Positions 43,109 to 51,650 of a DNA stretch of 64,000 nucleotides are shown here, one piece after another; position 1 is the stretch's first letter; each line of letters opens with the position of its first letter. Under the pieces are notes generated by a model, which searched no databases, had not been told where the DNA came from, and worked only from the letters and a program-made list of their open reading frames with translations. The stretch lies in contig CP050848.1 of assembly GCA_014873095.1 (NCBI GenBank), positions 310,001-374,000 on the forward strand, in the 5' to 3' direction. This DNA is from Planctomycetales bacterium ZRK34 (lineage in GTDB: Bacteria; Planctomycetota; Phycisphaerae; Phycisphaerales; Zrk34). Both the position numbers and the translations under genes were made by a program.

Positions 43109-44080
43109 TTATGCATCCGCTTCGCCGAAGCGAGACCAGAGCTTCGGAAACCGCTCGGGCAAATTATCGTCCTCCCACCACTCGCCGACCGGTTCACGCG
43201 GATGGCTGGCCCCCGACGGCTCCGCGGGCTCCGGCACGTTCTTCTGTTCCAACACGCGCCTGGCGATCCGGCCGAATTCCTCGAACGCGCACACTTCGAT
43301 ACCCGGCCCGCCCGCCACGTCCGCCAGCGATTCCGCGTCGGCCATCGCCGCTTCATAAATCGCTCGCCCCATCGAGATGAGCCAGTAGCGGAAGTCCATG
43401 AACCCGTCATCGGAGCAGCCGCCCTCAATGATGTACGCCGCCGCCCACAGGTCGTACGTGTAGGCATCGAAGTAGAACTGCGTGAAGATGCGATCAAACG
43501 CTTGGACGTCGTCCACCGACATCACCGACAGTAGTTCTTCCAGACGCTCCGCCTGGCGGTCCATGTTTCCGTCGCGCCGGTTCCGGTCGACGACGCCTCG
43601 CGAGGCGGCGATGGTTTGCCAGAACTGATCGTACGTCATAGGGACCCGGTCAATCGCAGCCGGTGGTCCGGCGGCGGTCGTCGCGGCAGCGCGTTCGCGG
43701 AGTTGCTTCAGCGTGTGCAGGTACCGCTGCAGATGCGACAATACGAAAATGCTCACAATGGTGCCGATGGGGAATATGACAAGGTAAACCACCGCGGTCA
43801 TGAAGATGAAGTTGGAAGCACCGCAACGCCCGCGATATAGATGAAGGCCACCCCGAATGCCGGCCACGCCCATGGCGATCATGGCGCCGGTCACAACAAT
43901 AAGAAAGATCGGAGACGCCGGGGGGGCGGCGCTGAACGGGGCGGAGAGGCCGCTGATCAATCCGGGGAGGAAGACACTCGCGAGCACCACGCCCAGCATC
44001 ATGTACGCGATGCCAGCCGCGCGCATCGTGCGGTATTCCAAGTAGTCGGCTTCCGATGGGAACTCGTCTCGTTCCGGCAT
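43109..44080 (-). CDS. DUF4240 domain membrane protein in a cassette position
   Basis: This 323-residue protein has three to four transmembrane helices in residues 20-125, then a DUF4240 domain (MTYDQFWQTIAAS, LWAAAYIIEGGCSDDGFMDFRYWLIS, GRAIYEA). DUF4240 is of unknown function but common near toxin or mobile regions. The ATG at 44080 lies 16 bases after an attC-like core site, the position expected for an integron cassette gene in minus orientation. No attC is seen after its stop, where the tandem repeats begin. Confidence 0.78.
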   Translation of the reverse strand: MPERDEFPSEADYLEYRTMRAAGIAYMMLGVVLASVFLPGLISGLSAPFSAAPPASPIFLIVVTGAMIAMGVAGIRGGLHLYRGRCGASNFIFMTAVVYLVIFPIGTIVSIFVLSHLQRYLHTLKQLRERAAATTAAGPPAAIDRVPMTYDQFWQTIAASRGVVDRNRRDGNMDRQAERLEELLSVMSVDDVQAFDRIFTQFYFDAYTYDLWAAAYIIEGGCSDDGFMDFRYWLISMGRAIYEAAMADAESLADVAGGPGIEVCAFEEFGRIARRVLEQKNVPEPAEPSGASHPREPVGEWWEDDNLPERFPKLWSRFGEADA

Positions 44081-44095
44081 TGAGCCACCTCCGCC

Positions 44096-44210
44096 ACCCA
44101 ACGAAAAAGGCGCACTCGCCCGCCGCCCACGGAGGAACGTCCTCACCGGCCCCGGCTGAGCCATTGTCAACTCGCCGGCGTCGCCGGTCAACCGCAGCCG
44201 CTGGTTAGGC
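44096..44210 (-). repeat. attC-like recombination site a
   Basis: This 115-bp element is bounded by the core sites GTTAGGC (44204-44210) and ACCCAAC (44096-44102), with internal complementary arms (GCCGGCG / CGCCGGT region). It shares about 80 bases with the two sites downstream, including CATTGTCAACTCGCCGG and CTCACCGGCCCCGGC. Confidence 0.75.
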
Positions 44211-44507
44211 CGTCTCGAACTTGCCTACGCGTTTTAATCTGTTTCCACCATCGAAGCTGAGTTCATCCTTGCCTTTGAAGTCAAGAATGCGCAAGGGCGT
44301 TTCGTCAGCCACATGTTGGATGTAGTAGATCACATCTGCTTGTGCAAACCACGTTCGAGCAACAAGTTTCGGAGGCGTAGACAGTTGAATGATCGCATAT
44401 CGGCTGGCAGAACCACGCTTAAACCCAATCGGAATGCTGATCCCGTTGGTTTCGCAATAACGGCGAATTATGGATTTAAATCTCTCTGCCACGGTGGCAT
44501 AACCCAA
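44205..44507 (-). CDS. Hypothetical cassette protein
   Basis: This 100-residue protein belongs to no family that I recognise; it is basic in the first third (AERFKSIIRRYCE) and has no membrane segment or signal peptide. Its TAA stop lies inside the attC core GTTAGGC, and its start region lies inside the next attC, so it fills exactly one cassette. The start may be TTG 44507 or GTG 44492; neither has a clear ribosome binding site. That fits cassette genes, which are often poorly expressed. Confidence 0.6.
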   Translation of the reverse strand: MGYATVAERFKSIIRRYCETNGISIPIGFKRGSASRYAIIQLSTPPKLVARTWFAQADVIYYIQHVADETPLRILDFKGKDELSFDGGNRLKRVGKFETA

Positions 44508-44613
44508 ATCGGCTTAGTTGCCGGTAACCCACGGAGTAACACCCTCCCCGGCCCCGGCGGAATTCATTGTCAACTCGCCGACGCCGCCGGTCAACTGCAG
44601 CGAATGGTTAGGC
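44497..44613 (-). repeat. attC-like recombination site b
   Basis: This 117-bp site has cores GTTAGGC (44607-44613) and GCATAAC (44497-44503, one deviation from consensus). Its interior is closely similar to sites a and c. Confidence 0.75.
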
Positions 44614-44859
44614 GATCAGCGTGAACTCGCCACCACTGCCGTGATATGTTTCGCAGAACAAATGGAATCGCTGACGACACGAGACGCATTGTAATGTGCA
44701 GTCGACGTTGTCGCTCCATTGAAGTGAGCCGTCGATGATTTCGAGCACTCCGGGCTTTACACCGTCAAAGAAAAGATGTTCGTGCAGTGATTGAAGTTCG
44801 TCGGGGAGCCTGATGGTCGCCGGTACAAATTGATCACAGCGATCGCATACGGAAGCCGC
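44608..44859 (-). pseudogene. Cassette gene remnant, zinc-ribbon-like, no start codon
   Basis: Between sites b and c the minus strand has an open frame of 83 codons with CDRC near its beginning and CVSC later (CVSCRQRFHLFCETYHG), a likely zinc-binding pair. It ends with a TAA inside the attC core. No ATG, GTG or TTG lies in frame after the upstream stop, so the 5' end is probably lost, or an unusual start is used. Confidence 0.5.
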
Positions 44860-44973
44860 CTAACGAAAATACCTCAGTTGCCGGCTGCACCCGGAGGAAC
44901 ACCCTCACCGGCCCCGGCACAATTCATTGTCAACTCGCCGGCCCCGCCGGTCAACTGCGAGTGGTGGTTATCC
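44858..44973 (-). repeat. attC-like recombination site c
   Basis: This 116-bp site has cores GCCTAAC (44858-44864) and GTTATCC (44967-44973, deviates from consensus) and the same interior. It is the outermost site; no integrase gene or attI is seen beyond it. Confidence 0.7.
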
Positions 44974-45168
44974 CCCCCACCGCGATCGTTGAGGTTTCGA
45001 CTCGGAGATGCGGCAAACGGCGAGACACACCTTCTCCGTGCGTCGGGCGACCGGTCTGCGGCCGCAGCATCCTGCCGGCGGTTCGGGAAACCCGTGATCA
45101 TGTTGCTGTGGGGATCGATCCGATTTACCCTATAGATGGTACACACTCACCGCTCGGAGCCCACCACC

Positions 45169-45753
45169 ATGGCCCATCGACACGGACGTCTGGCGATTCT
45201 GCTGGCCCTGACTTTCTCGATCGCTTCTTGGGTGATCGCCCAGGACAAGCCCGCCGAATCCGCCCCCGCTGCGGACAAAACCGCTAAACCCGCTGCCCAG
45301 CCCTCGCCGGAGAGCGTGCTCAAGGACATGCTCGACAAGCCTGTCGAGAATCCGATCATCGAGCCGTCGCGTCCTGCCGAGGCGGTGACCGCCCCCGCCG
45401 AGGCCGTCGCCCCGGATCAGAACATCGTCGGCACCGCCCCCGGCGCCGCGGCCAACACCCAACTGCGGCGTGAAGGCACCTTCGTGATCACCCGGCGCGG
45501 CCGCATGGTCCGGGCCGCCGGCGGCGCTTCGCCGTGGATGGTCACCTTCGACGCCGACGCCTCGGGCATGGCCGATCCGCCGATGTACCTGATGCCCTGC
45601 CAGATGCTCGAAGACATGGAGCAGATCGTCCAGCAACAGGGCGACGGCGTCGTCTTCGTGATCAGCGGGCAGGTCTTCGTCTACCACGGGGCCAACTACG
45701 TGCTGCCGACGCTGATGAAGCTGGCGCCCAGCCACGGAAATCTTCAACCGTAA
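45169..45753 (+). CDS. Exported protein of unknown function
   Basis: This 194-residue protein has a Sec signal (about 24 residues, ending WVIAQ), an Ala/Pro-rich linker and a C-terminal domain of about 95 residues (RREGTFVITRRGRMVRA; QVFVYHGANYVLPTLMK). I do not recognise the family. The ATG at 45169 follows CGGAG at a good distance; an earlier in-frame ATG (45136) would place the signal sequence too far in. It lies between the cassette region and tRNA-Ser. Confidence 0.7.
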   Translation: MAHRHGRLAILLALTFSIASWVIAQDKPAESAPAADKTAKPAAQPSPESVLKDMLDKPVENPIIEPSRPAEAVTAPAEAVAPDQNIVGTAPGAAANTQLRREGTFVITRRGRMVRAAGGASPWMVTFDADASGMADPPMYLMPCQMLEDMEQIVQQQGDGVVFVISGQVFVYHGANYVLPTLMKLAPSHGNLQP

Positions 45754-45773
45754 GACGATTGACCCCGGCCCAT

Positions 45774-47423
45774 TTAGCCGATACTGTTCTGACCTGCCCG
45801 ACACACCCCGGAGAGGTGGCCGAGTGGCTGAAGGCAACGGTTTGCTAAACCGTCATAGGGGTTAAGGCCCCTATCGCGGGTTCGAATCCCGCCCTCTCCG
45901 CTTTTAGAAAATCGAATAGCGTTCTCGGATGTGCCGCCCGCCGACGCGTGAGCGTCGGCGGGTGCAGAGACTAGAAGTGTTGATTTTTCAACGTGTTGCC
46001 AGGGACCACGGGGTGCAAACACCAGTTGGCGGGCAACCAGTTGAGGGTTCGAACCGATTTTTTTGAAAAAATTGAGTTGTTTTTCTTTTGTGCCTTCCGA
46101 CGCCACATATTTGGCTTGTTTACTGGCTTTAATGAAACGAGCCATCGGTTCTAACCGATTCGAGCCATGACGCTCCAAATCGCCGATTTCCTCGTCGAGC
46201 GTATGACGTTCGGCCACCAGTTCAGATTGGATTTCCCGGTAGCGAGCTTTTGAGATCACACCATCAAGCCAGCCTTCTTCGGCTCGGGCAAGTTTCTTGA
46301 GAACCCCTCGACGCTTGGCCTCAACATCAGCTTGGCGTTTTTGGGCTGCCTCTTTGAGGCACTCCTGTTCTTCCTGAAGTCGAACAAGCATCGCTTCGGC
46401 CCAGTCGTCCGGCAGTGAGACGCCAATTAAAGCCGTGGTGATCTGCTCGGTGATTGATTCTTCTCGAACGGCTGGACGGTACTCGTGCTTGCATGGCTCC
46501 TTGCGTTTCGTGCAGTGGAGATAGGTGTGACCTTTGGCCGTCTCCGACGTGACCAATCCTCCACAAACTGAACAGCGGATGAACCCGCGATAGAGGAAAG
46601 GCTTCAAGCCCTTGCTCTTCGGCCGAGAACGATTCGACATGACTTTCTGACAGCAGTCGAAGAGCTTCTTGGTGATGAGTGGCTCATGAACGCCATCATA
46701 GAGTTCCCCTTTGAATGAGAAGGCTCCATAGTAGATGGGATTCATGAGCATCCGCTGGGCAGTTGAGGGCGAGATATTACAATCTCGCTGTCCCCTCACT
46801 CCGGCTTTCCGCAGGAATAAGGCGATCTGGCTGAGGGTATAGTTGCCGGTCGCAAACCGCTGGAACGCCCGCCGGATGTGGGTTGCACTGTTCGGATCTG
46901 CTACCAGACGCTTCCGCTTCGAATCAGTGCGATATCCGATGATTGCTGGCCCTGGCCAGATACCTTCAGCAGCCTTGCGACGTTTGCCGCGTTTGATATT
47001 CTCGGAGAGACTGTCAACGTAGTACTTCGACTGCGAGAACATCATGGCAAGCATCATCTTGCCGGATGCCGAGTTCTCGAACGAGAACGTCGGGAATTTC
47101 AGGTCGAGAAGCGTTTCGGTATCAAGCAGGTCAATGATGTAGCCACCGTCACGTGAGTTGCGAGCAAGGCGATCAGGGTGCCATGCAATGATGCCTTGGG
47201 CTTCGCCTTTCTCAATGCGGTCGGTCATTTCATTGAACACCGGTCGTCCCGGCCGCTTGGCCGATTGCTTCTCGACCAAGACATCAATGACATCGATATT
47301 GTGTTGACGAGCGAACTCCCAAAGCTCGGCTCGTTGATCGGCAATCGAACGAACCTGACGTGATTTGTCGTCCGTCGATTTCCGAAGATACATGAAGTAT
47401 TTTGTGTGTGGTGATGTGATCAT
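45774..47423 (-). CDS. Large serine recombinase ending antisense to tRNA-Ser
   Basis: This 549-residue site-specific recombinase has an N-terminal resolvase domain with the catalytic serine in YLRKSTDDKS (S16), an active-site Arg region (IIAWHPDRLARNSRDGG), a recombinase domain (IIGYRTDSKRKRLV) and a zinc ribbon (CSVCGGL, CTKRKEPC). A coiled coil ends the DNA-binding part. The last 90 or so codons read through a 140-bp inverted repeat and then across tRNA-Ser in antisense (EGGIRTRDRGLNPYDG), so this C terminus was created by integration next to the tRNA. Strong GGAGG lies before the ATG at 47423. It is probably the integrase of the element bounded by the inverted repeat. Confidence 0.87.
   Translation of the reverse strand: MITSPHTKYFMYLRKSTDDKSRQVRSIADQRAELWEFARQHNIDVIDVLVEKQSAKRPGRPVFNEMTDRIEKGEAQGIIAWHPDRLARNSRDGGYIIDLLDTETLLDLKFPTFSFENSASGKMMLAMMFSQSKYYVDSLSENIKRGKRRKAAEGIWPGPAIIGYRTDSKRKRLVADPNSATHIRRAFQRFATGNYTLSQIALFLRKAGVRGQRDCNISPSTAQRMLMNPIYYGAFSFKGELYDGVHEPLITKKLFDCCQKVMSNRSRPKSKGLKPFLYRGFIRCSVCGGLVTSETAKGHTYLHCTKRKEPCKHEYRPAVREESITEQITTALIGVSLPDDWAEAMLVRLQEEQECLKEAAQKRQADVEAKRRGVLKKLARAEEGWLDGVISKARYREIQSELVAERHTLDEEIGDLERHGSNRLEPMARFIKASKQAKYVASEGTKEKQLNFFKKIGSNPQLVARQLVFAPRGPWQHVEKSTLLVSAPADAHASAGGTSENAIRFSKSGEGGIRTRDRGLNPYDGLANRCLQPLGHLSGVCRAGQNSIG
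45810..45900 (+). tRNA. tRNA-Ser(GCT)
   Basis: The 91-base cloverleaf has acceptor stem GGAGAGG / CCTCTCC, discriminator G, anticodon GCT in GGTTTGCTAAACC, a long class II variable arm and the T-loop GGTTCGAATCC. The CCA is not encoded. The inverted repeat of the recombinase element starts at its 3' end, and the recombinase gene overlaps it in antisense. Confidence 0.96.
45898..46037. repeat. Left arm of a perfect 140-bp inverted repeat
   Basis: It is identical base for base to the reverse complement of 48526-48665. It starts with the last bases of tRNA-Ser and contains about 46 codons of the recombinase 3' region and a GC hairpin (45937-45962, stem CCCGCCGACGC). Confidence 0.95.
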
Positions 47424-47494
47424 GGCTTCCTCCGTGAAGCTAATAAATGGCCCTGTTGCGCCATCATTGTAGCACATCATCATTCAATGATGAA

Positions 47495-47929
47495 TCATTT
47501 TGTGCATAACAAGACAATCGCAACTACGAGAAGAATGGCAACATAAGGTGCCCAGATTCGGGTTTTGCGAACAAATTCGACAAAATCCCAGCGGGATTCA
47601 CCTTTACCCAGCCACCTGGAGAGAATGGGGCCATCGTATGCTGTTTCACCTCGAAGATGGGCTTCAATCTTCTTTGCACGCTGTATGGCACGGTGATGTG
47701 GCACACGCTGAACAACTTCGGTCACAAAGAACACAACGATGATTGCAATTGTGAGGAAACCGAACTGCGGTTTTGTGAGATATGGATTCTCTTTGAGCCG
47801 TGCCACAATGAGTGCAGTAATAAGTGCAAAGAACCATCCCTGCCTACGGTAGATAGCATTTTCAAGCTGTCCGATGACAGTTTGACAAAGCTTCCATTCT
47901 TCAACAGGAAGATTGTTGTCATCCGCCAT
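47495..47929 (-). CDS. Small membrane protein of unknown function
   Basis: This 144-residue protein has two hydrophobic segments in the first half (WFFALITALIVARL and FLTIAIIVVFFVTEVV), a hydrophilic middle and a third helix at the C terminus (VAILLVVAIVLLC). No family is recognised. ATG 47929 has GGTGA upstream; GTG 47938 is an alternative. It lies 71 bases upstream of the recombinase start, in the same direction, inside the inverted-repeat element. Confidence 0.6.
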   Translation of the reverse strand: MADDNNLPVEEWKLCQTVIGQLENAIYRRQGWFFALITALIVARLKENPYLTKPQFGFLTIAIIVVFFVTEVVQRVPHHRAIQRAKKIEAHLRGETAYDGPILSRWLGKGESRWDFVEFVRKTRIWAPYVAILLVVAIVLLCTK

Positions 47930-47960
47930 ATGGATCACCCATAATATTCAATATTCGTGG

Positions 47961-48047
47961 CGGTGGGAGTGGGATTTGAACCCACGGCACCTGTTAAGGT
48001 GCTCCGGTTTTCAAGACCGGCGCGTTCAGCCGCTCCGCCATCCCACC
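47961..48047 (-). tRNA. tRNA-Ser(TGA)
   Basis: The 87-base minus-strand cloverleaf has acceptor stem GGTGGGA / TCCCACC, discriminator G, anticodon TGA in GGTCTTGAAAACC, a long variable arm and the T-loop GGTTCAAATCC. It lies inside the segment bounded by the 140-bp inverted repeat. Confidence 0.95.
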
Positions 48048-48120
48048 GACTTTTGCTGTTCATGTTCACTGAACAACGACTGGATTGTAACACACGTTGC
48101 AAGGCATATACCAGAACGAA

Positions 48121-48459
48121 TTAGACATCAACAAGCGGCGCCAACGCTCGTCGAATACGACGCCCCATCACATCACGCACGTTCATCCATTCAGTGTCGT
48201 TGCCATGCGACTCATTGCTTGATGCATCCATATCATTGAGTGAAGCCAAAACGATATCGCGCACATCCGGATGTTCGTCAAGTGATTCAACAAGCGATCG
48301 AAATTCTGTTTTCATTTGCTCTGCTTCATGCCACCCAACCGACTCGGATTGTTCCAACACGTCATCACTGATGACTTCATCCGGATCAGGTACGACATAG
48401 AACAGAAGTTCGCGCAAACGATTTCGCGTGGCGTTGTCCATGACAACAACGTACACCAT
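48121..48459 (-). CDS. Small acidic hypothetical protein
   Basis: This 112-residue acidic, soluble protein has no signal or known domain (NATRNRLRELLFYVVPDPDE; LVESLDEHPDVRDIVLASLN). The start may be ATG 48459 or ATG 48441. It is encoded just upstream of tRNA-Ser(TGA) and downstream of a minus-strand terminator, so it must have its own promoter. No function can be proposed. Confidence 0.5.
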   Translation of the reverse strand: MVYVVVMDNATRNRLRELLFYVVPDPDEVISDDVLEQSESVGWHEAEQMKTEFRSLVESLDEHPDVRDIVLASLNDMDASSNESHGNDTEWMNVRDVMGRRIRRALAPLVDV

Positions 48460-48469
48460 TCGTTGGATC

Positions 48470-48496
48470 TTAAAAAGTCATGCCAGCAGGCATGAC
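48470..48496 (-). terminator. Rho-independent terminator inside the recombinase element
   Basis: The perfect 8-bp stem GTCATGCC / GGCATGAC (48477-48496, loop of four) is followed on the minus strand by TTTTT. It would stop minus-strand transcription coming from the right inverted-repeat arm. Confidence 0.75.
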
Positions 48497-48525
48497 AACT
48501 CTTCGTTTCGATTTTTGAAATACAC

Positions 48526-48665
48526 GTTGCCCGCCAACTGGTGTTTGCACCCCGTGGTCCCTGGCAACACGTTGAAAAATCAACACTTCTAGTCTCTGCA
48601 CCCGCCGACGCTCACGCGTCGGCGGGCGGCACATCCGAGAACGCTATTCGATTTTCTAAAAGCGG
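48526..48665. repeat. Right arm of the perfect 140-bp inverted repeat
   Basis: It is the reverse complement of 45898-46037 without any mismatch. Translated on the plus strand it gives the same peptide as the recombinase 3' region (APRGPWQHVEKSTLL) and then runs into unrelated sequence. Confidence 0.95.
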
Positions 48666-49484
48666 CGTTCATCGGACTAAATTCCAACTCATATGGGAAT
48701 CATTGTATCACGAGATTCGGTCGTTCTTCGAGTCGAATCCGACCTGGCAATGGGACGCAGACGACCTCATCTAACGGACAAATGTCCTTGAGGAGGGTAT
48801 CCCCACACCCTTCCCCTCTGTGGGGAAGGGCTGGCTGTGCCAGAATACGTTGCTACACAACAAGTAATTGAGAATTGGAGGGTCGGTTCATACCCCCGAC
48901 ACCGGCCGGTTGTCCACAGGACTCAAGCTCACGCTTTCGGTCTACGGTTCACACCTTCGACCAACCGTCCGGCTCTGTCGGCTCGTTCACGCTCGCCTCC
49001 AGAGGAACGCTCCTTGCGGAGCGTCCTAAACGGGTTCTTTCCCAATCCGGCTCTCCGACCATCCCCTCACGGGGCTGGTCTTCAAGGATGCCGTGCTCAC
49101 GCACGACATCAAAACGGGTTCTCTGACTACACACAACCGTCCGGCCTTCGGCTCCACCTCAGGATTAACACGTTGCAGCTCGCTGCCACGAGCTCTGGGC
49201 TCACGCCAGGGTAACGGGTTCATGGACCACCAATCTGGATCTCCGAGTTCGCCTCTGGCTTATGCCCGGTGTGGGAGCGGGGGCGGTACAGGGGCTACAA
49301 AGGTTGGGGTTCATAATATTATGGAACACATTCATCGAGCCTAATTGTACCACACGACATATTTGCAATACAACGGATTTATTCACGGATAGCCGCTCTG
49401 GTACGATTGCAATGCTTCGACCTCTGATGCTTTGCTCAGGCGATTAGGAAGCTCTGCAAGAAGCATAAAATTAAGACGGCCTAC
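48666..49484. other. Non-coding region with unexplained repeated motifs
   Basis: No credible gene lies in these roughly 820 bases. There is a hairpin CCCTTCCCC / GGGGAAGGG at 48808-48830. Three copies of ACGGGTTC occur at 49030, 49114 and 49214, and two copies of AACCGTCCGG each followed by a GGCTC-containing hairpin (near 48963 and 49135). The lengths between copies (about 80-100 bases) suggest a degenerate array or a structured RNA, but I cannot assign it. Confidence 0.5.
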
Positions 49485-50847
49485 CTACCGCTTCAATTCA
49501 CGTTCGACCTCGCTAAATGCCTTCATGGCATCTTGGAGATCATTCAGAATTGCCGACGCCAACCTTTCGGGTTTGGCCAAGTTGTCGATATCAGGCAAGG
49601 AATCGTCTTTTAGCCAGAAAATGTCGAGATTGGCCTTGCCACGCTCCATTAGTTCCGAATAGCTGAACCTCTTGAACCGCTCCGATTCCCGACGTTTCCG
49701 CTGGCGATCTTCGGGGTAATAAACGTCAATAAAACTCTTCAAATCGTCATCGGTAAGTGGATTCTGACGAAGAGTGAAGTTCTTGTTCGTTCTAAGGTCG
49801 TAAACCCACAGTTCCTTGGTGGCCACCTTTCTGGAACGGCGCTTCTTGTCGAAGAAAAGCACATTTGCTTTCACGCCAGCAGAATACCAAATCCCAGTGG
49901 GTAGGCGAAGTAGAGTATGCACATCACAATGTTTGAGTAACGCACGGCGAATCTCCTCACCAACCCCCCCTTCAAACAGCACATTGTCCGGAACTACCAT
50001 TGCCGCTCGCCCGCCATCAACGAGCATCGTATAAACATTTTGCACAAAGTTAAGTTGTTTGTTGCTGGTCGTCGCCCAGAAGTCGCTGCGCTCATAGTAA
50101 AGCTTTTCAGTGTCCCTTTTACCATCATCGTGAATTACTGTGAAGCTGCTCTTCTTGCCAAAAGGGGGATTGGTTAGAACCATGTCCACAAGCGATGGTT
50201 TCTTGGCGAGGCTGTCGGAAATAGTTACAAGTGGCTTTTTGCCGCCTCCAATTCCATGTAGAAAGAAATTCATGCCGCAAAGACGGGCAACACTCGCGAC
50301 AATGTCATTCCCATGCATGGCATCTTCATCGACAAATTTTCGTGTCTTGCGGTCCATCCCGGGGTAGTGCTCCAACAAATACTCATGGGCCGCGAGAAGA
50401 AACCCGCCCGTGCCGCAAGCGGGATCACTGATGCGCATCGTTGGCTCAGGACTCATCACCTCAACAATCGCTCGAATCACAGGCCTGGGCGTGAAATACT
50501 GTCCAGCACCCCCGCGGACATCTTCAGCGTTTCGTGCAAGCAAGCCTTCGTAGACATCACCCTTCACGTCCAGATCAAGTGTTGACCATTGTTGCTCATC
50601 CACCATCCTGACCAGTCTCTGAAGCTTGGCAGCGTCCTCAATTTTGCTTTGCGGCTTGGTAAAGATGAGTCCAAGAAGCCCGCTGCTGGTGCTTAATTTA
50701 CGCAGGACTGTCTGGTAAGTACGAGCCAGCTTTGTGTCATCGGAGGCAGAGATTAGCCTGCCCCAGCAGAACTGGGGTTCTTTGCTCTTTCGTTCGGTGT
50801 CGCTTGCCCGTTCCCACGCGATTTTGAGGAAGAGCAAATAAGAGCCT

Positions 50848-51323
50848 CTAACTTAACCCGCGTTTGAGCGTGGACCAACAGATCAAGGCGCAACGCAGTT
50901 TCAGGAACGCTTCGTGCATGTCGTCACGCACCTCCCAACGCACACGCAACCGCTTGGCCTGGTGCAGCCAACTGATCGTCCGCTCGACCACCCAACGATG
51001 CACGCCCAACCCGCTGCCGTGCACATCGTGACGGCGCGACAGCAGCGGCTTGATTCCCATCGCACGCAACTCCGCCCGATATCGATCACTGCTATACGCC
51101 CGATCCGCCTGCACGATCGTCGGCCGACGACGCGGCGCGCCCGCCTTGCCGCCCACCGCCGGGATCGCACACACCAGCGGCATCAACTGCGTGATGTCAT
51201 GACGATTCGCACCCGTCAGCGACACCGCCAGCGGCGTGCCACGCGCGTCGGTCAACACATGATGTTTACTGCCGTTTCGCCCACGATCTACCGCGTTTGG
51301 GCCGATTTGCGAGCCCCCTTTAA
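50848..51323 (-). CDS. IS5-family transposase, C-terminal part (frame B)
   Basis: This frame has the second part of the DDE transposase: GPNAVDRGRNGSKHHVLTDARG, the middle aspartate in VQADRAYSSDRYRAEL and the final glutamate region HRWVVERTISWLHQAKRLR. It has no start of its own and must be produced by -1 frameshifting from frame A, near the AAAGGGGG run at about 51316-51321. Confidence 0.85.
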
Positions 51324-51650
51324 AGCCCGCACCGACGAACTGTCGACCACCGCACGCGACCAGTCCAGAAGATCCGCACCACGCAACTCGTCCAACAGCA
51401 CCTGATGCAACTTCTGCCACACGCCCGCCGCGTTCCAGTCACGTAGTCGTCGCCAACACGTCATCCCGCAACAACCAAACTGGGCCGGCAGATGTTCCCA
51501 TCCGATGCCGGTTTTGAGCACGAACAAAATCCCCTCCAGCGCCCGCCGATCATCAGCCCACGGCCGGCCGCCACGCGCCGAAACCTTGTGCGGAGGCAAC
51601 AGCGGCGCAATCCGTTGCCACAATCCATCATCCAGTAGCGGGCGTGCCAT
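51288..51650 (-). CDS. IS5-family transposase, N-terminal part (frame A)
   Basis: The 120-residue frame begins MARPLLDDGLWQRIAPLLPP, includes GILFVLKTGIGWEHLP and WNAAGVWQKLHQVLLDELR, and carries the first catalytic aspartate (WSRAVVDSSSVRALKG). Just after this the frames overlap. It ends at a stop a few codons later unless the ribosome shifts to frame B. Confidence 0.85.
   Translation of the reverse strand: MARPLLDDGLWQRIAPLLPPHKVSARGGRPWADDRRALEGILFVLKTGIGWEHLPAQFGCCGMTCWRRLRDWNAAGVWQKLHQVLLDELRGADLLDWSRAVVDSSSVRALKGARKSAQTR

Larger units (their letters stand above)
45898..48665. mobile_element. Recombinase element bounded by a 140-bp inverted repeat
   Basis: This 2.8-kb segment next to tRNA-Ser(GCT) contains the serine recombinase, a small membrane protein gene, tRNA-Ser(TGA) and a small hypothetical gene, bounded by perfect inverted repeats. 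It could be an integrated element or an invertible segment. Its exact borders as a mobile unit are inferred, because no direct-repeat att sites could be defined. Confidence 0.6.

Noticed and set aside
44874-45146. A minus-strand open frame of 90 codons crossing an attC site
   Set aside because: Most of it is the translated attC repeat itself, the same peptide appears in frames over the other two sites, and it has no ribosome binding site.
45774-45900. A genuine conserved C-terminal domain of the recombinase over tRNA-Ser
   Set aside because: The peptide is a translation of the tRNA gene in antisense; conservation there reflects the tRNA.
48541-48774. A short plus-strand open frame with the recombinase peptide
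   Set aside because: It is the inverted-repeat copy of the recombinase 3' end joined to unrelated sequence; it lacks a start with a ribosome binding site.
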